26,106 nt of DNA from contig DASRFJ010000054.1 of the NCBI GenBank assembly GCA_035651595.1, positions 1-26,106 of the forward strand. Reading direction: 5' to 3'. The stretch's first letter is position 1; the number at the start of each line of letters is the position of its first letter. The notes beneath the pieces were generated by a model that searched no databases, had not been told where the DNA came from, and worked only from the letters and a program-made list of their open reading frames with translations. Source of the stretch: JAFARZ01 sp035651595. GTDB lineage: Bacteria > Actinomycetota > Actinomycetes > Streptosporangiales > Streptosporangiaceae. A program made the position numbers and the translations under genes. Shown piece by piece: positions 1 to 7,394 of this stretch.

Positions 1-860
1 CTCCGGGCGCCGAGCTTGCCGGTCTCGGCCTCGTTGCAGTCCTCGAAATAACGTCCGCCGATGCCGTCGAGCAGTGGTGACGTCGCGACTAGGACGGAGG
101 TTGCCGCGCCCTGCTCGGGCGTCTTCCACCGCAGGCCGGCACCGCCAGCGGCGGCGCGCAGCCGGTCGAGTTCTTGGTCGGTCACGTACCGCTGGAGGTT
201 GGTGCGGATGCCGCCGGGCATCAGCGCGTTGGCGGTGATGCCGTCGCTCGCCCACCGCTTGGTCGCCTCGACGGCGAACAGCACGTTGGCCGTCTTTGAC
301 TGCCCGTACGCCAGCCACGGGTCGTACGCACGGCGCTCGAAGTGGATGTCGTCGAAGACGACCGGTGAGCGATGATGCGCGCTGGAGCTGACCGACACGA
401 TGCGCGCGCCCCCGGCCGCCGCCAGCGCCCGGTGCAAGCCGGTGGTCAGCGCGAAGTGCCCGAGGTGGTTCGTGGCGAACTGCATCTCCCAGCCCCGCGG
501 CGTGCGCATCAGCGGCGAGGCCATGATCCCGGCGTTGTTGACCAGGATGTGCAGCTGGTCATCCCAGCGCTCGGTGAAGTCCGCCACAGATGCCTGGTCC
601 GCCAAGTCGAGCGGAGCGACGAGCACCTGATTGCCGCCGGTGCCCTCGGTGATGTCGGCGGCGGTGCGCTTCCCGGCCTCGAGATCGCGGACGGCCAGGG
701 TAACCTCGGCGCCGGCGCCGGCCAGCGCGCGGGCGGTCTCGATGCCGATGCCGGAGGCGCCGCCGGTGACGATGGCGCGGCGGCCGGTGAGGTCGATGCC
801 GGTGATCACCTCCGCGGCGGTCGACTCGGCGGTGAACGGTGTCGTAATGCGGCCGGTCAT
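1..860 (-). CDS. SDR family NAD(P)-dependent oxidoreductase, 3' end outside window
   Basis: Read leftward from the ATG at 860, this gives 286 stop-free codons and runs off the window edge. Classical short-chain dehydrogenase features are visible: the nucleotide-binding TGGASGIG at residues 32-39, an NNAGI strand motif, a catalytic VSSS serine segment and YGQSK carrying the Tyr and Lys. The family reduces or oxidises carbonyl/alcohol substrates with NAD(P)H in the cytoplasm; the substrate cannot be told. Probably only the last 20-40 residues are missing, since relatives are about 310-330 aa. It is divergent from a TetR gene across a 91-bp gap holding a strong dyad, so repression by that TetR protein is likely (inference). 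All rightward ORFs within this stretch are shadows. Confidence 0.93.
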   Translation of the reverse strand, partial: MTGRITTPFTAESTAAEVITGIDLTGRRAIVTGGASGIGIETARALAGAGAEVTLAVRDLEAGKRTAADITEGTGGNQVLVAPLDLADQASVADFTERWDDQLHILVNNAGIMASPLMRTPRGWEMQFATNHLGHFALTTGLHRALAAAGGARIVSVSSSAHHRSPVVFDDIHFERRAYDPWLAYGQSKTANVLFAVEATKRWASDGITANALMPGGIRTNLQRYVTDQELDRLRAAAGGAGLRWKTPEQGAATSVLVATSPLLDGIGGRYFEDCNEAETGKLGAR

Positions 861-883
861 GGCGTGTCCCGTCTGAGTAGACT

Positions 884-936
884 CGAATCGGAGGGTCCTC
901 CGTTCCTCCGTGATAACCGGAGGAGGCTCCGATTCG
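884..936. promoter_or_regulatory. Probable TetR operator: long imperfect dyad in divergent promoter
   Basis: The arms at 884-902 and 918-936 are reverse complements at 17 of 19 positions and both begin with CGAATCGGAG read from outside. Each arm is itself near-palindromic: CGGAGG-GT-CCTCCG at 889-902 and CGGAGG-AG-GCTCCG at 918-931. A further CCTCCG/CGGAGG pair lies at 905-910/918-923. It fills most of the gap between the SDR and TetR starts, where a TetR dimer pair would repress both genes. That role is inferred from position and symmetry. Confidence 0.7.
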
Positions 937-951
937 TTCCCGGGAGGCGCG

Positions 952-1515
952 ATGAATGCCGCACGACCGCTGCGTGCCGACGCGCGGCGCAACCGGGACC
1001 GGCTACTTGAGGTCGCCGTCCGCGCGTTCTCGCAGGATGGCCCGGACGTGACGCTCGACGCGATCGCGAAGGAGGCCGGCGTCGGCATCGGCACGCTGTA
1101 CCGGCACTTCCCGACCCGCGAGGCGCTGGTCGACGCGGCCTACCGCAGCGAGCTTGCCCGGCTCTGCGACTCGGCCGGCGACCTGCTCCGCGACAACGCG
1201 CCGGACAAGGCGCTGCGTACCTGGATGGACCGCTTCACCGAGTACATGGCCACCAAGCGAGGCATGGGGGACGCGCTCCGCGCGCTCATCGCCTCCGGCG
1301 GCAACCCGTTCTCGGAAAGCCGGGCCAAGCTCACCGGCGCGATCGCGCAGCTGCTGAGGGCCGGCGCGGAGGCCGGCACGCTGCGCGCGGATGTCAGCCC
1401 GGACGACGTCCTGCTCAGCCTCAGCGGCATATCGCTGGCCACGGCCGATTCCGGACGCCGCGACCAGGTCGGCCGCCTGCTCGACCTGCTCATGGATGGG
1501 CTACGGCGGTCATGA
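952..1515 (+). CDS. TetR/AcrR family transcriptional regulator
   Basis: A 187-residue protein. The N-terminal helix-turn-helix covers about residues 10-60, with the recognition segment AGVGIGTLYRHFPTREALV, which is typical of TetR_N. The C-terminal part resembles the SbtR-type ligand-binding domain. I chose the ATG at 952 because GGGAGG lies just upstream; an upstream in-frame start at 910 would fall inside the operator dyad. The gene is divergent from the SDR gene, and its stop overlaps the start of the following winged-helix gene (ATGA at 1512-1515), so the two are translationally coupled. It probably represses the SDR gene and its own operon. The inducer is unknown. Confidence 0.92.
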   Translation: MNAARPLRADARRNRDRLLEVAVRAFSQDGPDVTLDAIAKEAGVGIGTLYRHFPTREALVDAAYRSELARLCDSAGDLLRDNAPDKALRTWMDRFTEYMATKRGMGDALRALIASGGNPFSESRAKLTGAIAQLLRAGAEAGTLRADVSPDDVLLSLSGISLATADSGRRDQVGRLLDLLMDGLRRS

Positions 1516-2528
1516 CGCTGGAGCTCACGAGGACGCAGGTTCTGACGTTCCGGCGGCGCGTCGGCGCGCTCGACGAACGGCTGCCTCCCGGACCGGACTC
1601 GCTCCGGCGCGCGGCCTGGGCGGGGCTCCAGGACAGCATGCCGCGGGCGGCCCTGCTGTCGATCCATGCCCGCGTCGCGGGAACCGAGCCTTCCGCGTGG
1701 GCGGACCCGTCGCTGGTGCAGCTATGGGGGCCGCGGTACAGCGTATTCGTCGTGGCCGCGTGCGACCACGCCGTGTTCTCGCTGGGCATCCTGCCCGACG
1801 ACGAAAAGGGCCGGCGGCGGGCCGAGGACACCGCGAAGAGCCTGGCCGCCGCCCTCGGTGACGCGCGGATGCCCTACGCGGAGGCGGGACAGAAGCTCGG
1901 CAGGCACCACAACAGCCTCAGGTACGCCGCGCCGACGGGTACCGTGCTGATCCGCTGGGAAGGCGCGCGGCAGCCGGTCATCTGGGCCGTGCCGCGTCCG
2001 GAGGTGGACCCCCGCACGGCCCGTCTCGAGCTTGCCCGCCGCTACCTGCACAGCTACGGACCCACCACGCCCGAAGCGTTCGGCCGATGGGCGGGTATCG
2101 GCCCGCGAGCAGGCATCGCGGCATTCGAAGCACTCGGCGGGGAGCTGACGCCGGTCCGGACCCCGATCGGCGACGCGTGGATTCTCGCGGACGACGAGGC
2201 AGCAATCCGCGCCGAGCCCGGGCCGGCCGCACCCGCGCGGCTGCTGCCAAGCGGCGACGCGTTCTACCTGCTCCAAGCGGCCGACCGGGATCTGCTGGTA
2301 CCGGACACCGCCCGCCGCGACACGCTCTGGACCCCACGCGTCTGGCCGGGGGCCCTGCTCGTCGGCGGCGAGATCGCCGGCACCTGGCGCCGTGCGGACC
2401 GGCTGGTATCAATCCAGCCCTGGCGCCCGCTGTCACCCGCGGAACGCGACGCCGTCGCGGCGGAAGCCGAGTCCCTGCCCCTCCCCGGCCCAACCGCTCG
2501 CCGGATCACCGTCCGGACGACTGGGTGA
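1512..2528 (+). CDS. Winged helix DNA-binding domain-containing protein (HTH_42 family)
   Basis: A 338-aa protein of the HTH_42 (PF06224) type, the family that includes the DNA glycosylases AlkZ and YcaQ. Supporting segments are GLQDSMPRAALLSIHAR near residue 39, the family-like YLHSYGPTTPEAFGRWAG stretch in the middle and a C-terminal WTPRVWPGALLVGGEI region. AlkZ-type enzymes carry a Q-x-Q catalytic pair near the N terminus. Here the apparently equivalent place reads Q-D-S, so glycosylase activity is doubtful (inference from memory of the family, not an alignment). It is coupled to the upstream TetR gene by an ATGA overlap. Its last 23 bases overlap the convergent XRE gene. Confidence 0.8.
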   Translation: MTLELTRTQVLTFRRRVGALDERLPPGPDSLRRAAWAGLQDSMPRAALLSIHARVAGTEPSAWADPSLVQLWGPRYSVFVVAACDHAVFSLGILPDDEKGRRRAEDTAKSLAAALGDARMPYAEAGQKLGRHHNSLRYAAPTGTVLIRWEGARQPVIWAVPRPEVDPRTARLELARRYLHSYGPTTPEAFGRWAGIGPRAGIAAFEALGGELTPVRTPIGDAWILADDEAAIRAEPGPAAPARLLPSGDAFYLLQAADRDLLVPDTARRDTLWTPRVWPGALLVGGEIAGTWRRADRLVSIQPWRPLSPAERDAVAAEAESLPLPGPTARRITVRTTG

Positions 2529-2775
2529 CCGGCTGGTAACTGAGCAGGTCACCCGGCTGGCACCGCAGCACTTCGCACAGCCGCGCCATGGTGCTGAACC
2601 GGATCGCCCGCGCCCGGCCGTTCTTGAGGATGGACAGGTTGGCGATCGTGAGGTCGACCCTGGCCGCCAGTTCGGTGAGCGTCATGCCGCGCTGGCTGAG
2701 CAGGTCGTCGAGGTGGACCTGGATGCCCGGTATCTCATCCGCTAGCCCGTCATCGTCGTCAGACGGCCTGGTCAC
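2506..2775 (-). CDS. Helix-turn-helix (XRE/Cro-CI) transcriptional regulator
   Basis: An 89-residue protein made almost entirely of a Cro/CI-type HTH. The segment from residue 31 (TLTELAARVDLTIANLSILK) to RFSTMARLCEVLRCQPGDLL contains all five helices and the usual GDLL end. It starts at an ATGA overlap with the upstream DUF2975 gene, so the two form one transcription unit. DUF2975 membrane protein plus small XRE regulator is a recurring bacterial gene pair of unknown physiological role. The TATCGATA dyad upstream of the pair is the natural place for autoregulation (inference). The 3' end overlaps the convergent HTH_42 gene by 23 bp. Confidence 0.9.
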   Translation of the reverse strand: MTRPSDDDDGLADEIPGIQVHLDDLLSQRGMTLTELAARVDLTIANLSILKNGRARAIRFSTMARLCEVLRCQPGDLLSYQPVTQSSGR

Positions 2776-3407
2776 ACGGTTCCCTTGATCTCGTCGTCCA
2801 TGTCCGCGCCGATACCGATGATGCGCGCGAATGTCAGCAGCGCGGCCCCGGCCAGCGCGGGAATGGGCAGCACGGCGCGAACGACGGCAATCCCGAGGTC
2901 AAGGCCGGGTGACCAGTCTTGCAGCGTGACGATGGTGCGCAGCAGCTGGCTGAGGGCGAGTGACTGCACCACTGCTGCTGCGGCGCTGCCCACGATGATC
3001 AGCCAGCCGAGCCGCCGCATTGCCGCCGCGACCGGCACGGTGAACGGCCCGGTCCGTCCGGCGGTCCTGATGAGCCGCCAGAGCAGGAACAGAATGCATG
3101 CCCAGAGCAGCGTGCTGGGCAGCTTGGCGACGGTGTACAGGACCCGCTGGCCTAAACCGGGATGCTCGGCACAGGCCTGTACGGTGCCGTTGATACTGAT
3201 CGACGTGCCCGGATGGGCGGTGACACCCATGGGGCCAGCCCACTGGCTGGAGCCGTAGGTGGTGTAAGGCTGCGCTGTGCAGATGTCGCCGTGGCCGAAA
3301 CCCAGCACGGAACCCGACCCGAACACCGTGGTCACGATCACGAGCGCCAGGAAGGCCAGCAGCAGGCCGCCGAAGATGGTCGTGACCGTCTCCAGCGGCT
3401 CGGTCAT
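2772..3407 (-). CDS. DUF2975 domain-containing membrane protein
   Basis: A roughly 211-residue integral membrane protein with about four hydrophobic segments: near residues 8-28, a pair of helices flanking TLLWACILFLLWRLI, one at LGWLIIVGSAAAAVVQSLAL, and the C-terminal AVLPIPALAGAALLTFARIIG. The periplasmic loop holds two cysteines (DICTAQ, QACAEH). The layout matches DUF2975 proteins found next to small XRE regulators, as here. The start is uncertain. The ATG at 3407 gives the usual short N terminus but has no clear ribosome site; a GTG at 3449 or an ATG at 3431 in the same frame would add 14 or 8 residues. Function unknown. Confidence 0.82.
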   Translation of the reverse strand: MTEPLETVTTIFGGLLLAFLALVIVTTVFGSGSVLGFGHGDICTAQPYTTYGSSQWAGPMGVTAHPGTSISINGTVQACAEHPGLGQRVLYTVAKLPSTLLWACILFLLWRLIRTAGRTGPFTVPVAAAMRRLGWLIIVGSAAAAVVQSLALSQLLRTIVTLQDWSPGLDLGIAVVRAVLPIPALAGAALLTFARIIGIGADMDDEIKGTV

Positions 3408-3479
3408 ATTCGGACGCCGCGTCGTCAGCATCGGTTCATGCCGTTTCACCTCGGGTTACTGGGGGGCAGACGGGGAAAG

Positions 3480-3514
3480 TTTATCGATAGTCGATATTAT
3501 CGATAAACGATATC
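3480..3514. promoter_or_regulatory. AT-rich TATCGATA inverted repeat, probable operator/promoter
   Basis: The perfect inverted repeat TTTATCGATA (3480-3489) and TATCGATAAA (3498-3507) has an 8-base spacer that itself contains TCGATAT, and another CGATATC follows at 3508-3514. It is the most AT-rich stretch in this part of the window. It lies between the DUF2975-XRE pair and the divergent hydrolase. Several spaced TCGATA copies suggest cooperative binding, most simply by the XRE protein. No binding data exist for this site. Confidence 0.6.
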
Positions 3515-3568
3515 TGTCTGTCAAGCGGCATCGCCGCCGGCTTGCATGGCGGTAGCGTGCCAGGTGAG

Positions 3569-4228
3569 ATGGCTACTCCAGCGGGCATCGTCGTGGTCGC
3601 GCACGGCGGCAGTGAACACAGCACGCGGCCCGTCACCGCGATTGATCCGCCCGTGCTCCGGATGATCCCGGTGGCCTGGGCGATCCGGCACGCGGTCCGG
3701 GGGAGCGGGGTGGCGGTGTGGCGGCACCGGTTCGAGGTACGCGGCTGGAACGGCGACCAGGCGTCGCCGGTCGGCGACCTGAACCGGCTGCTCGATGACA
3801 TCCGGGCGCGGTACGACGGCATTGCGGTGGTGCTGGCCGGGCACTCGATGGGGGCACGCGCCGCCTTCCGGGCGGCGGGCCATCCGGCGGTGTGCGCCGT
3901 GGCCGGGCTGGCGCCGTGGCTGCCGCTGGGAGAACCCGCTGCTCAGCTGGCTGGACGACGGGTGCTGCTTGCGCACGGCACCGCCGACACCGTCACCAGC
4001 CCGGCTGAGACCTGGGCTTACGCCGCGCGCGCCCGCGCGGTGACGTCGGTGACGGCGCTGGAGGTCCGCGGCGGAGACCACCCCATGCTCCGCCGGGCAA
4101 GCCTGTGGCACGCGATCTCGGCCGAGTTCACTCGCCTGTCGTTCGGCCTGCCAAGCGGGTCAGGGCCAGCCGCGGCCGCCGTCAGGGCCGCGGCAACCAG
4201 CCAGGCCAGCCGGACCACACCGGTCTAG
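3569..4228 (+). CDS. Alpha/beta hydrolase
   Basis: A 219-aa cytoplasmic hydrolase. It shows the nucleophile elbow GHSMGAR (Ser93), an acid in HGTADTV (Asp140) and a histidine in GGDHPML (His171), the full serine-hydrolase triad in the expected order. The N-terminal VVVAHGG is the oxyanion strand. The reaction cannot be specified; esterase or dienelactone-hydrolase-like activity is plausible. I chose the ATG at 3569 (AGGTGAG directly before it) over an upstream in-frame TTG at 3542. It is divergent from the DUF2975-XRE pair. Its TAG stop abuts the stop of the convergent lipocalin-like gene with no spacer. Confidence 0.85.
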   Translation: MATPAGIVVVAHGGSEHSTRPVTAIDPPVLRMIPVAWAIRHAVRGSGVAVWRHRFEVRGWNGDQASPVGDLNRLLDDIRARYDGIAVVLAGHSMGARAAFRAAGHPAVCAVAGLAPWLPLGEPAAQLAGRRVLLAHGTADTVTSPAETWAYAARARAVTSVTALEVRGGDHPMLRRASLWHAISAEFTRLSFGLPSGSGPAAAAVRAAATSQASRTTPV

Positions 4229-4699
4229 CTACCAGGATTCCACTCGCCGCCAGGTGAGTTCGCTGACCACGGTGGCCCCGCCGATCAGTGTCGGAGGCGT
4301 GCGCAGCACCAGGACGTCATCGGCCAGCGAGAAGTAGCGCACCTGCTCCGTGCCGACCCAGGCGGGGATCAAGCTGGTGTCCACGTGGTGGACGATGCGG
4401 TCGCTGGCTACCTCGTAGCTGCCGCAATACGCCACGTAGGTGGAGTACGCGGCGGCGCGCTGATCGGGCGGGCCGTCCAGCGGGCCGGCGCTGTCCACCG
4501 CCGGCCTGCTGGTCGCCGCGACCTGGCCGGCCATCGCGCCGCCTGGTGTGTAGATCAAGACACCCTGCGGGTGTTCGCCGAACGGCATTCCTGCGATGGT
4601 CCCGTCATCGCTGATCGTGCGCCATGACACCAGGTGCCACCGGCCGGCAAGCCGCGGCGCGGCTAGCTGACTTTCGCGTGCGTCCCCGTGTTCGTCCAC
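4229..4699 (-). CDS. Lipocalin-like domain-containing protein
   Basis: A roughly 156-residue protein of the Lipocalin_5 (PF13924) type. It begins with LAGRWHLVSWRTISDDG, the common opening of the barrel, followed by GVLIYTPGGAMAGQ, YVAYCGSYEV, HHVDTSLIPAWVG and a C-terminal RYFSLADDVLVLRTPP. Members are small beta-barrel proteins of mostly unknown ligand. The frame is open far upstream inside the oxidoreductase gene, so the start had to be inferred: the GTG at 4699 gives the right length, with only a weak AGG before it. It lies 56 bp after the quinone oxidoreductase gene in the same direction and is probably the last gene of the kinase-regulator-oxidoreductase operon. Confidence 0.8.
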   Translation of the reverse strand: MDEHGDARESQLAAPRLAGRWHLVSWRTISDDGTIAGMPFGEHPQGVLIYTPGGAMAGQVAATSRPAVDSAGPLDGPPDQRAAAYSTYVAYCGSYEVASDRIVHHVDTSLIPAWVGTEQVRYFSLADDVLVLRTPPTLIGGATVVSELTWRRVESW

Positions 4700-4755
4700 G
4701 ACCTGGACAATACAATGCGAGGCAATGTCCGCTACGGGCGGGAACGCCGCTCTGA

Positions 4756-5784
4756 TCAGGGGGTGAGCAGCACCTTGCCGATGTTCTGGCGTTGCAGGAT
4801 CCGGCGGTGGGCGTCCGCTGCCTCGGCGAAGGGGTACGCCATGTCGATCCGCGGTTTGATCTTGCCCTGATCCCACAATGCCAGGACCGCCTCGAGTTCT
4901 TCGCGAAGCAGCGCGGCCTGCTCCAGCAGGTGGCCGATGTGCACGCCGCTGACCGTCCGGTTCTGGTTCATCAGTTGCAGCGGCGTGAACAGCGGAATGC
5001 CCACGACCTGGGCGGCCATGCGGGCGGGGCGGCGCCGCTGCCCGCTGGCCATGTTGGCGAACCCGAACGCGACCAGCCGGCCGCACGGACGCAGCAGCTT
5101 CATGCCCTTGCGCCAGTCGCTGCCGCCCAGCGCGTCCAGGACTATGTCCACGCCCTCGCCGCCGGTCAGCCTGCGGACCTCGGCGGCGTAGTCGGTGGTC
5201 CGGTAGTCGATGGGATGCGCGCAGCCCTCGGCCCGGAGCGCCTCGTGCTTGGCGGCCGAGGCCGTGCCGAACACCTCGGTATCCGCCACGGTGCGGCACA
5301 GTTGCAGCACCGCCATGCCCACCCCGCCCGCCGCCATGTGCACCAGCACCCGCTCTCCCGGCCGGATGCTCGCGACCCGGAACAGCATGTGGTACGCGGT
5401 GATGTAGTTGACCGGGATCGCGGCGGCTTCCTCGAAGCTCATCGAGTCCGGAATCGGCAGCACCTGCCCGGCCGGCACGCACACGACGTCCGCATGCCCG
5501 CCGAACTGCGTCAGGGCCACCACCCGGCTGCCCACGGCGGGTTCCGAAGCACCGTCGCCGAGCGCGTCGACCTCCCCGGCCACCTCATAGCCGACCACGC
5601 ACGGCCGCTTCGGGGCGTCCGGGTACAGGCCCTGCGCGGCCATCACCTCGGCGAAATTCAGGCCGGCCGCGTGGACCCGGATGCGCACCTGACCCGGGCC
5701 GGGCTCGGGATCGGGGGTTTCCCGCACCTCCAGGGCATCGGGTCCGCCCGGCCGCGTGATCCACACCGCTCGCATGACAACCAT
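4756..5784 (-). CDS. Zinc-independent medium-chain reductase (quinone oxidoreductase, VAT1-like)
   Basis: A 342-aa MDR-superfamily enzyme. It has an N-terminal GroES-like domain (RAVWITRPGGPDALEV, AAGLNFAEVMAAQGLYP) and a Rossmann domain with VLVHMAAGGVGMAVLQL around residue 150. The structural zinc cysteines of alcohol dehydrogenases are absent, as expected for NADPH:quinone reductases and VAT1 homologues. It likely reduces quinones or enones with NADPH in the cytoplasm. The start ATG at 5784 overlaps the TAA stop of the response regulator (TAATG), so it is translated with the two-component genes. A second in-frame ATG three codons in is also possible. Confidence 0.9.
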   Translation of the reverse strand: MVVMRAVWITRPGGPDALEVRETPDPEPGPGQVRIRVHAAGLNFAEVMAAQGLYPDAPKRPCVVGYEVAGEVDALGDGASEPAVGSRVVALTQFGGHADVVCVPAGQVLPIPDSMSFEEAAAIPVNYITAYHMLFRVASIRPGERVLVHMAAGGVGMAVLQLCRTVADTEVFGTASAAKHEALRAEGCAHPIDYRTTDYAAEVRRLTGGEGVDIVLDALGGSDWRKGMKLLRPCGRLVAFGFANMASGQRRRPARMAAQVVGIPLFTPLQLMNQNRTVSGVHIGHLLEQAALLREELEAVLALWDQGKIKPRIDMAYPFAEAADAHRRILQRQNIGKVLLTP

Positions 5785-6452
5785 TATCCCCGGGCGGCAC
5801 GGGGCGTGACCAGGCCGCTCTGGTAAGCGAAGACGACGAGCTGCGCCCGGTCGCGGGCGCCGAGCTTGAGCATCGCGTGGCTCACGTGGGTCTTGACGGT
5901 GGCGGGACTGAGCACCATGGAATCGGCGATCTCGTCGTTGGACAGGCCGTGCGCGACCAGGGCCATCACCTCGCGTTCCCGGTTGGTGAGGGTCTCCATC
6001 CCCGCCGCGGCGACGGCGTCCGCGGGCCGCGCGACGAACTCGCTGATCAGGCGGCGGGTGATGGCGGGGGACAGCAGGGCGTCCCCGCGCACGACGACCC
6101 GAAGAGCCTGGAGTAGTTCGGCGGGCTGGGTGTCTTTCAGCAGGAACCCGCTGGCCCCCACCCGCAGCGCGCGGAAGATGTACTCGTCGAGGCCGAAGTT
6201 CGTGAGGATCACCACGTGCACGCGGTCAAGCCGCTCGTCCGCGACGATCTGCCGGGTCGCCTCGATGCCGTCGAGCACCGGCATCTGGATGTCCAGGAGC
6301 GCGATGTCCGGGCGGTGCGCGGCGGTCATGGCCACCGCTTCCTGCCCGTCGGCGGCCTCCGCGACGACCTCGATGTCGTCTTCGGCCTCGAGCAGTGACC
6401 GGATGCCGCTGCGGATCAGCGCCTGGTCGTCGGCCAGCAGGATCCTGATCAC
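5784..6452 (-). CDS. Response regulator, NarL/LuxR family
   Basis: A 222-residue regulator. The receiver domain (1-120) has the acidic pair Asp8/Asp9, the phospho-acceptor Asp54 in LLDIQMP and Lys106 in FLLKD. A LuxR-type HTH (about 155-212) reads LTNREREVMALVAHGLSNDE then SPATVKTHVSHAMLKLGARD. The start is the GTG at 6452, which overlaps the kinase stop as GTGA; the same frame is open upstream only as an antisense shadow. It pairs with the kinase directly upstream. The palindrome at 7284-7305, between this operon and the MFS transporter, is its most likely target (inference). Confidence 0.94.
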   Translation of the reverse strand: MIRILLADDQALIRSGIRSLLEAEDDIEVVAEAADGQEAVAMTAAHRPDIALLDIQMPVLDGIEATRQIVADERLDRVHVVILTNFGLDEYIFRALRVGASGFLLKDTQPAELLQALRVVVRGDALLSPAITRRLISEFVARPADAVAAAGMETLTNREREVMALVAHGLSNDEIADSMVLSPATVKTHVSHAMLKLGARDRAQLVVFAYQSGLVTPRAARG

Positions 6453-7228
6453 GGCGGCGACCCCGCGGGGAGTTCGGCGCGCACCCGGAAGCCGCCGCCG
6501 TCCCGCGGCCCGGCCTGGAGCCGGCCACCGAGCGCGGAGACCCGTTCCCGCATGCCGACCAGGCCAAGCCCGGGGCCTGGCGGACCGACGGCAGTGGCGA
6601 GGGTGCCGTTTCCATCGTCGTCGACCTGCACCGACAGGGTTTCCGGCGTGTAGTGCAGGGTTACCGACGCGCAGGCGTGCCCGGCGTGCCGGCTGACGTT
6701 GGTGAGCGCCTCCTGCACGATCCGGTAGGCGGCCTGATCCACTTCGGGCGGCAGCGGCCGCTCGGTGCCGGTCACCGTCACTGTCACCGGGAGCCCGGCC
6801 GTCCGCGCGCGGGTCACCAGGCCGTCCAGCTGGCAGAGTCCGCTGCCGTCGCCGTCCTCCGCGCTGCGCAGCACGCCGAGCGTGGCGCGCAGTTCCCTGG
6901 CGGCGTCCGCGCCGGCCTCCTCGATCGCCAGCAGCGCGGGCGGGATGTCGTCGCCGCGCTTGCGCGCGAGGTGCACGGCGACGCCGGCCTGGATCTGAAT
7001 CACCGAAATGCTGTGCGTCAGGGAGTCGTGCAGCTCCCTGGCGATGCGCAGGCGCTCCTCCATCGCCCGGCGCCGAGCGGCCTCGTCCCTGGTCCGCTCC
7101 GCTTCTTCGGCGCGCTGCTCGACCTCGCGGAGGTGCAGCTGCCACATGCGGAACGACACGGCCATGACGCCCGCCGAGATAAGCCATCCGGCCGCGGACA
7201 ACCCCCGCAGGCCCCGATCCGTGCGCAT
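6449..7228 (-). CDS. Sensor histidine kinase, NarL-type (HisKA_3), short single-TM form
   Basis: A 259-aa kinase. The dimerisation/phospho-acceptor segment is RIARELHDSLTHSISV, with His67. The ATPase domain has the N box EALTNVSRHA (Asn177), DDDGNGT and the GLGLVGMRER lid. Only one hydrophobic stretch (about residues 10-28) precedes a coiled linker, whereas most actinobacterial kinases of this group have four to six membrane helices, so sensing must occur in or near the membrane or through a partner. The start at ATG 7228 has GGAGG immediately before it, so a slightly later start is possible. It is co-translated with the response regulator and divergent from the MFS transporter. Confidence 0.92.
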   Translation of the reverse strand: MRTDRGLRGLSAAGWLISAGVMAVSFRMWQLHLREVEQRAEEAERTRDEAARRRAMEERLRIARELHDSLTHSISVIQIQAGVAVHLARKRGDDIPPALLAIEEAGADAARELRATLGVLRSAEDGDGSGLCQLDGLVTRARTAGLPVTVTVTGTERPLPPEVDQAAYRIVQEALTNVSRHAGHACASVTLHYTPETLSVQVDDDGNGTLATAVGPPGPGLGLVGMRERVSALGGRLQAGPRDGGGFRVRAELPAGSPP

Positions 7229-7283
7229 CCTCCGAGCGTACGCGTCCTGTCCGCGAGCGCATCGGCCCGTGGTGCCGATTGCC

Positions 7284-7305
7284 GGCTACTCCCGCCGGAG
7301 TAGCC
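7284..7305. promoter_or_regulatory. Perfect palindrome GGCTACTCC-N4-GGAGTAGCC, candidate response-regulator site
   Basis: Nine-base arms at 7284-7292 and 7297-7305 are exact reverse complements around CGCC. The site sits in the 166-bp gap between the kinase start (7228) and the MFS start (7395). A dimeric NarL-type regulator would be expected to bind such a dyad and control both directions. The sequence is seen directly; the binding protein is inferred. Confidence 0.65.
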
Positions 7306-7394
7306 AGCAGTCCGCTCGCCTCCCCGCTGACCAGGCAGAAGTCGGGTCCTGCGGGCGACGACGCGGCCCGTGCCCGCCGCGCACCATCGGTGTC

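Noticed and set aside
4229..5482. A 417-codon leftward frame covering both the oxidoreductase and the lipocalin-like gene
   Set aside because: Its first two thirds are a shadow frame of the oxidoreductase. Only the last 156 codons look like a real protein.
5784..7262. Possible fused kinase-regulator protein in one frame
   Set aside because: The upstream part is an out-of-frame shadow of the kinase; the regulator begins at the GTG at 6452.
7008..7394. N-terminal extension of the MFS transporter
   Set aside because: It would overlap the kinase gene and the regulatory palindrome, and the residues are low-complexity Arg/Ser/Ala unlike any transporter start.
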